In this document: positions 11,685 through 15,771 of the stretch, piece after piece
Numbering within the stretch: the first letter of the stretch is position 1
Layout of the letters: each line of letters starts with the position of its first letter
Source of the DNA: JBBRYK01 sp038237665
Lineage (GTDB): Bacteria > Actinomycetota > Thermoleophilia > Gaiellales > Gaiellaceae
Length of the DNA stretch: 15,771 nt
Assembly (NCBI GenBank): GCA_038237665.1
Contig: JBBRYK010000064.1
Coordinates: 1-15,771, forward strand
Direction of reading: 5' to 3'
The notes under the pieces: model-generated
The model's database searches: none
What the model was told of the DNA's origin: nothing
The model's input: only the letters and a program-made list of their open reading frames with translations
Position numbers and translations under genes: made by a program

Positions 11685-13598
11685 TCAGGCGTCCTCCTCG
11701 AGGATTCCCTGCGGGTAGGCGATCACCATCACCTCGCAGGGCGCCTGGCGCAGCACGTGATCGACCGTCGGGCTGAAGAACCGCGACTGGCGGCGCCAGC
11801 GGGGCGCCGAGCCCATGACGATCAGGTCGGCTCCCCAGTCCCTGGCTTCGGCGACGATTGCGTGCCCGATCGAGCGGGCTCGAACGGTCTGCCGCTCCAG
11901 CTCGACGTCGTGCTCCTTGGCGAGCATGCGGGCCTCGACGAGCGAGGCGCCGGCCCGTTCCTCCTCCTCCAGCATCGCAGCGTCCAGCGGCAGGGAGAGC
12001 GGAACGCGGATCACGTGGACCCCTCGGATGGCACTTCCTTGCTCTTCGGCGAGCTTGATCGCCGTGGCCAGCACCTCCTCGCCGATCAGGCCGAGCTTCA
12101 TCGGGACGAGGATGCGTTCGTAGACGCCTTCCACCTCCGGCACGAGGTCGGGAACCGGAGCCGACACGCGCTTGGTGAGCGGCTGCCGCTCGTACCTGCG
12201 CACGCCGACGAAGACGGCCAGTCCGAGCAGGAGCCAGATCGGTCCGGCGATGCGCGCCGCGGGGTGTGTGAAGAGCGCCGCGACCCAGATCGCGAAGGTG
12301 AGCGGTGCGCCGATCAGCGCCGGAACGGGCAGCTCGACGCCGCGGATCCGGACGTTCAGCGGCGCACGGTACGGCCGGTCGAGCTCGGGCTCGGTGAAGC
12401 GCAGCCGGATCACGGCGAGCTGCGCGGCCGTGAAGGCGACGAGCACTCCGAAGCTGTAGAGGCTCGCGAGGAAGCGCACCTCCGTGCCGACGGCGTGCGC
12501 GATCAGGAGGAGCGCGCTGGCAATCACGACGCTCGCGACGATCGAGACCGGCGCGATCAGCGTCCTCCGGTTCAGCACCCCGAAGCGGTGCGGGAGCATG
12601 TTGTGCTGGCCGAGCGAGTAGGCGAGACGGCCGGCTCCCGAGATCGAGGTCGAGACCGCTGCCACGAGAATCACGACCCCGCTGAGCCCCACGAAGATGC
12701 GGATCGCATCGACGACGCCGCTCGGCAGATGCCCGTGGAAGGCGACCGCGATCCCGACGAGCGGCGCCCGCAGCCAGCTCGTCCCGAAATCGGTGGCGTA
12801 GCCGCCGGGGCCGCGCGGGTCCGAATGAGCGGGATAGGCAGAGATGCCGATCGCGCTGATCAGGACGGAGACGACCACTGCGAGGCCCACACCGGCGAAG
12901 AGGCTGCGCGGAAGCGCCTTGCCGGGCTCGCGCGCCTCGGCTCCGAAGTTCGCCACCGTTTCCAGGCCGGTGAAGGCGAGCATCGCAAGCGGTAGAGCGA
13001 ACGCGATCGAGTCCCAGCTCGGAGCGACGCCGAGATGCGTCCCCTTGGTCAGCGCCGAGGTCGAAAAGAGCAGCGCGAAACCGAGACAGATGATCAGCAG
13101 ATGGGCGAGAACGAGGAACATGAAGACCGCGACGGCGATGCGGTAGAGGCCGGGCCGCCTGATCACGCGGACGGCGCCGATCGCCGCGATCACCCCGATC
13201 GCCGCGACGATGTTCCACGGGCTCTGGCGCACCTTGGCCCAGTCGAGCGCGTGCCCGAGATACGACGGCACGAAGAGCGCGGCGAGCGCGATCACGATCA
13301 GGTAGTCGAGGAAGAGGAGCCAGCCGGTGACGAAGCCGGCAGGGTCGTTCAGCGCGCGGCGAACGAACGTGGCGGCCCCGCCCGTCTCCGGGATCGCCGC
13401 AGTGCCCTCGGCGTAGGAGAAGGAGACGAGCAGGAAGAGAACGCCGACCGAGAGCAGGATCCAAGGGGTGAAGCCCAGTGCGTGCACGGCGACGATGCCG
13501 AGAGCGAAGTACATCGACGACGCGATCTCCGCATACGCCACCGCCGCGAGCGAGCTGGCGTCGAGGGCGCGGCGCAGGCCTGGGACCTTGCGAGCCAT
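11685..13598 (-). CDS. APC-superfamily permease fused to a C-terminal Usp-like domain (second copy)
   Basis: A 637-residue protein: about twelve membrane helices over residues 15-450 of the amino acid-polyamine-organocation superfamily, then a cytosolic universal-stress-protein-like domain from about 490 (YERILVPMKLGLIGEEVLATA onward) to the end. APC features: ASSMYFALG in helix 1, PETGGAATF near 67-75 before helix 2, and FTGLETVANFGAEAREP in helix 6 and the following loop. In the Usp part the usual ATP motif G-x2-G-x9-G(S/T) is not recognisable (MGSAPRWRRQSRFF), although VDHVLRQAPCEVMVI is typical. Known APC-Usp fusions include amino-acid permeases and, with a different sequence style, the c-di-AMP-controlled K+ importer KimA; the substrate here is undecided. 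ATG at 13598 shares one base with the upstream stop (TGATG) and lacks a Shine-Dalgarno, so translation is probably coupled. Confidence 0.9.
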   Translation of the reverse strand: MARKVPGLRRALDASSLAAVAYAEIASSMYFALGIVAVHALGFTPWILLSVGVLFLLVSFSYAEGTAAIPETGGAATFVRRALNDPAGFVTGWLLFLDYLIVIALAALFVPSYLGHALDWAKVRQSPWNIVAAIGVIAAIGAVRVIRRPGLYRIAVAVFMFLVLAHLLIICLGFALLFSTSALTKGTHLGVAPSWDSIAFALPLAMLAFTGLETVANFGAEAREPGKALPRSLFAGVGLAVVVSVLISAIGISAYPAHSDPRGPGGYATDFGTSWLRAPLVGIAVAFHGHLPSGVVDAIRIFVGLSGVVILVAAVSTSISGAGRLAYSLGQHNMLPHRFGVLNRRTLIAPVSIVASVVIASALLLIAHAVGTEVRFLASLYSFGVLVAFTAAQLAVIRLRFTEPELDRPYRAPLNVRIRGVELPVPALIGAPLTFAIWVAALFTHPAARIAGPIWLLLGLAVFVGVRRYERQPLTKRVSAPVPDLVPEVEGVYERILVPMKLGLIGEEVLATAIKLAEEQGSAIRGVHVIRVPLSLPLDAAMLEEEERAGASLVEARMLAKEHDVELERQTVRARSIGHAIVAEARDWGADLIVMGSAPRWRRQSRFFSPTVDHVLRQAPCEVMVIAYPQGILEEDA

Positions 13599-13762
13599 CA
13601 GCGGGAGGAAAGATAGAACCGGCCGATGCCGGCGACGATGAAGAGGCCGCCGAGCACGTAGCCGGTCGTCCCACCGCCGACCGCCGCCGTCTCCACCAGC
13701 AGGACGACGCCGAGGACGACGACCAGGGCCGACACCGCAGCCGTTGCGTGGCGTCTGATCAA
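13598..13762 (-). CDS. 54-aa two-helix membrane protein between the APC-Usp genes
   Basis: I do not recognise the family. The protein starts MIRRH, then has two hydrophobic helices (about 9-27 and 31-49) linked by a Gly/Thr-rich turn (GGGTTG) and ends RFYLSSR. Positive charges at both ends suggest a hairpin with N- and C-termini in the cytoplasm. TTG at 13762 is chosen because it overlaps the upstream TGA (TTGA) and its stop overlaps the next ATG (TGATG), giving a tight three-gene unit; an in-frame GTG at 13798 would lengthen it within the upstream gene. The placement suggests an accessory subunit or assembly factor of one or both permeases, but that is inference from location alone. Confidence 0.7.
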   Translation of the reverse strand: MIRRHATAAVSALVVVLGVVLLVETAAVGGGTTGYVLGGLFIVAGIGRFYLSSR

Positions 13763-15657
13763 GCTGCCCGCCGTCCGGCCGCGACCAGCACGCGGCACGG
13801 CGCGTTCTTCAGCACGTAGTCCACCGTCCGGCCGAAGACCGGGCCGCCGCCGGGCGCTCGACGGCGCGGCGCACCGATCACGATCAGCTCGGCATTCCTG
13901 CGCGCCGCCTCCTCGACGATCGCCGGGCCGGCCCGACGGGCGCGAAGGAGCCGCGTGACCGCCCGCACGCCGTAGCTCTCGAGGAAGGCCTGGGCGTCGT
14001 CGAGCACTCGCTCCGCCTCCTCCTCCGCCTCAGGCATGGGTGCATCGAGCGGCAGATCGAGCGGGACATCGATCACCGTCACCGCGACGACGACAGCGCC
14101 GCGGTCGGCGGCAAGGCGCGCAGCGGCGACGAGCGCCTCCTCCGACTCGGCGGTGCGCAGGACCGGCACGACGATCGTCCGGTACTCGATCGTCAGCGAC
14201 GGGCCGAGGACGTAGGCGGGCGCGCGGACGGTTCTGCTCAAAGGCTCGCGAACCACGCGGAGCCGGTAGACGGCGTACATCACGAGGCCGGCCGCGAGCC
14301 AGCCGAGACCGGCCCACCTGGCGGCCGGCTTCTGGATCACCACCGACAGCCAGGCGAGGGCGGTCCCGAGGCCGCCGAAGATTGCGAACAGCGGCCAGTC
14401 GATGCCGCGGATTCGCCAGTTCGGACGGGCTCGGAAGATGAGCTCCTCGTCGCGGTGGCGATAGCGCATGGCGATCACCGAGGCATGCGCGATCGTGAAC
14501 GAGAGCATCGCCCCGAACGCGTACATGTCGCCGAGGAAGGTCGTCTGGCCGCTCAGGACAACGAGGCTGGAGATCAGTCCGGCGAAGACGATCAGCGAGA
14601 GCCAGGGCGTCTTGAACTTGCTGTGCAGGCGCCGGAAGACCTCCGGCAGCTGGCGGTAGCTCGCCATCGCGTACGTGATCCGCGAAGCGCCGATCACGCC
14701 CGCGTTCGTCGCGATGAAGAGGATCGTGGCAGCGAGAACGCCGACATAGACCTTGGCCGCGGTGAGCACGAACCCGTGCAGGCCGAGGTTCTCGACGAGG
14801 CCGAGAACCGGGTCGTTCTGGAAACCGCCTTTGTCCGGCGTCAAGCCGAGCTTCGTCACGTAGTGCCCGGCCTTGTCGAGGTAGACCGGGAGCGCCGACA
14901 GCGCGACCCAGGGCAGCGTGAAGTAGATGGCGAAGACGGCCACGGCCACCCAGCTGATCGAGCGCGGGACCGCGCGCGAGGGGTCCCGCGTTTCCTCGGC
15001 CAGGTTCGAGACGGTCTCGATGCCCGTGTAGGCGATCATCGCGACCGGGATCGCGAGCAGGAAATTCGGCCAGGACGGGGCGATGCCGAGGTGGATGTTC
15101 GCCTTCAGCACGTGCGGGCTGAAGATGAGCACGAAGCCGAGGACGACCAGCACGAGCTGGGTCGCGAAGTCGACGACCGCCAGGAGAATGTTCAGCCCGG
15201 CGGCCTCCTTGATCCCGACGATGTTCAGCAGGACGAGGAGGACGATCACGGCGATGCCGACGACGATGTCCCACGGGTTGTCCCGCATCGGCTTCCAGAA
15301 GATCGAGAGGTAGTGGGGGACGAAGAACGCCGAGATGGCGATCGTGATCACGTAGTTGAGCATCTGCGCCCAGGCGGCACCGAACGAGACGAGCTCGTTG
15401 AAGGCGTGGCGGGCGAAGCTGGAGGAGCCGCCGGCTTCCGGAAGGCGCACCGTGCCCTCGGCATAGGTCGCGGCGGTGGCGGCGAAGATGACGCCGCTGA
15501 CGACGAAGACGATCGGCGTCAGACCGAGCGCGAGGACGGCGGTGACGCCGAGCGCGTAGTAGATCGAGGAACCGACGTTGCCGTACGCGGTGGCGAAGAG
15601 GGCGGGCGCTCCGAGGACGCGCTCCAGCCCCTGCTGCTGCCTGCGCCGCCGCGGCAC
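13759..15657 (-). CDS. APC-superfamily permease fused to a C-terminal Usp-like domain (first copy)
   Basis: A 632-residue paralogue of the protein at 11685-13598 with the same architecture: basic N-terminus (PRRRRQQQ), about twelve membrane helices over residues 15-455, and a cytosolic Usp-like domain from about 485 (IEYRTIVVPVLRTAESEEALV) to the end. APC features: GSSIYYALG in helix 1, PEAGGSSSF near 73-81, YTGIETVSNLAEETRDP at about 209-225. The Usp part ends GRTVDYVLKNAPCRVLVAAG; the ATP motif is again degenerate (IGAPRRRAPGGG). Both copies keep a DVPLDLPLDAPMPE-like linker strand (VPLSLPLDAAMLE in the other). GTG at 15657 follows the pyrophosphatase stop by 9 nt without a Shine-Dalgarno; a TAGAGT box lies 6 nt upstream. 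Substrate unknown; amino acid or K+ are both possible. Confidence 0.9.
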   Translation of the reverse strand: MPRRRRQQQGLERVLGAPALFATAYGNVGSSIYYALGVTAVLALGLTPIVFVVSGVIFAATAATYAEGTVRLPEAGGSSSFARHAFNELVSFGAAWAQMLNYVITIAISAFFVPHYLSIFWKPMRDNPWDIVVGIAVIVLLVLLNIVGIKEAAGLNILLAVVDFATQLVLVVLGFVLIFSPHVLKANIHLGIAPSWPNFLLAIPVAMIAYTGIETVSNLAEETRDPSRAVPRSISWVAVAVFAIYFTLPWVALSALPVYLDKAGHYVTKLGLTPDKGGFQNDPVLGLVENLGLHGFVLTAAKVYVGVLAATILFIATNAGVIGASRITYAMASYRQLPEVFRRLHSKFKTPWLSLIVFAGLISSLVVLSGQTTFLGDMYAFGAMLSFTIAHASVIAMRYRHRDEELIFRARPNWRIRGIDWPLFAIFGGLGTALAWLSVVIQKPAARWAGLGWLAAGLVMYAVYRLRVVREPLSRTVRAPAYVLGPSLTIEYRTIVVPVLRTAESEEALVAAARLAADRGAVVVAVTVIDVPLDLPLDAPMPEAEEEAERVLDDAQAFLESYGVRAVTRLLRARRAGPAIVEEAARRNAELIVIGAPRRRAPGGGPVFGRTVDYVLKNAPCRVLVAAGRRAA

Positions 15658-15663
15658 AGAGGG

Positions 15664-15669
15664 ACTCTA
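15664..15669 (-). promoter_or_regulatory. Possible -10 element (TAGAGT) for the first APC-Usp gene
   Basis: TAGAGT ends 6 nt before GTG 15657 and includes the TAG stop codon of the upstream pyrophosphatase gene. It matches only four consensus positions but has the TAnnnT form and spacing of the other candidates. Read-through from the pyrophosphatase gene is an equally good explanation. Confidence 0.25.
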
Positions 15670-15771
15670 GGTGTGGATCGAGACGATCAGCGGGATGATC
15701 AGGATCGCGACGATGTTGGCGATCTTGATCATCGGGTTGATCGCAGGGCCGGCGGTGTCCTTGTACGGATC
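15667..15771 (-). CDS. hppA: Membrane-bound H+-pumping pyrophosphatase, C-terminal tail only
   Basis: The window edge holds the last 34 codons of a gene running in from the right. They encode DPYKDTAGPAINPMIKIAN followed by a hydrophobic helix and HT-stop. This is the conserved C-terminus of ion-translocating inorganic pyrophosphatases (the DP-x-KDTAGPA-x-NP-x-IK motif near the last membrane helix). Such enzymes hydrolyse pyrophosphate and pump H+ or Na+ across the cytoplasmic membrane. The residues that decide K+ dependence and ion choice lie upstream, outside the window. The next gene starts 9 nt after its TAG, so the two may share a transcript. Confidence 0.93.
   Translation of the reverse strand, partial: DPYKDTAGPAINPMIKIANIVAILIIPLIVSIHT

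Noticed and set aside
11685..15657. Assigning the two permeases as KimA-type K+ importers
   Set aside because: The architecture (APC plus Usp) is similar, but by eye the membrane-domain motifs look more like general amino-acid permeases; the substrate was left open.

Overview
The window is very GC-rich, densely packed and mostly minus-strand. It looks like an actinobacterium of the Thermoleophilia type (Gaiellales/Solirubrobacterales-like). Reasons: frequent GTG and TTG starts, overlapping genes, promoter-like TAnnnT boxes 6-8 nt upstream of several first genes (suggesting leaderless mRNAs), and the gene content (TMEM175-like channel, APC permeases fused to Usp domains, DUF4430 proteins). The taxonomic placement is inference from gene style, not from a marker gene.

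Layout. 1-958 (-): N-terminal part of a PcrA/UvrD helicase whose frame is intact except for one TAG replacing the Ser of the Walker A motif. 1199-1804 (+): TMEM175-like channel. 1801-2514 (-): CinA N-terminal-type protein. 2536-3288 (+): unrecognised winged-helix-like protein. 3271-8195 (-): the centrepiece, a six-gene operon behind a textbook cobalamin riboswitch. 8204-8545 (+): VanZ-like protein. 8576-8797 (+): small helical protein. 8794-10221 (-): exported beta-propeller. 10229-10906 and 11070-11519 (-): two TrkA-type K+ regulatory proteins, with a candidate structured RNA between them. 11685-15657 (-): two APC-permease/Usp fusions separated by a 54-aa two-helix membrane protein. 15667-15771 (-): the C-terminal tail of a membrane pyrophosphatase.

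The riboswitch operon is transcribed in the order: secreted DUF4430 protein, DUF4430 lipoprotein, EcfT, fused EcfA-EcfA', EcfS-like membrane protein, exported alpha/alpha-toroid protein. Every junction overlaps by 4-10 nt. DUF4430 is the family of the C-terminal beta domain of animal transcobalamin/intrinsic factor, whose N-terminal domain is an alpha6/alpha6 toroid. The operon therefore appears to encode a transcobalamin-like cobalamin capture apparatus split over separate exported polypeptides and paired with a dedicated ECF importer. The sequence supports the families, the riboswitch and the operon structure; the split-binder mechanism is inference.

The right-hand part (pyrophosphatase, APC-Usp pair, TrkA pair) looks like an ion/solute homeostasis region. 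Substrates of the two permeases cannot be read from the sequence.
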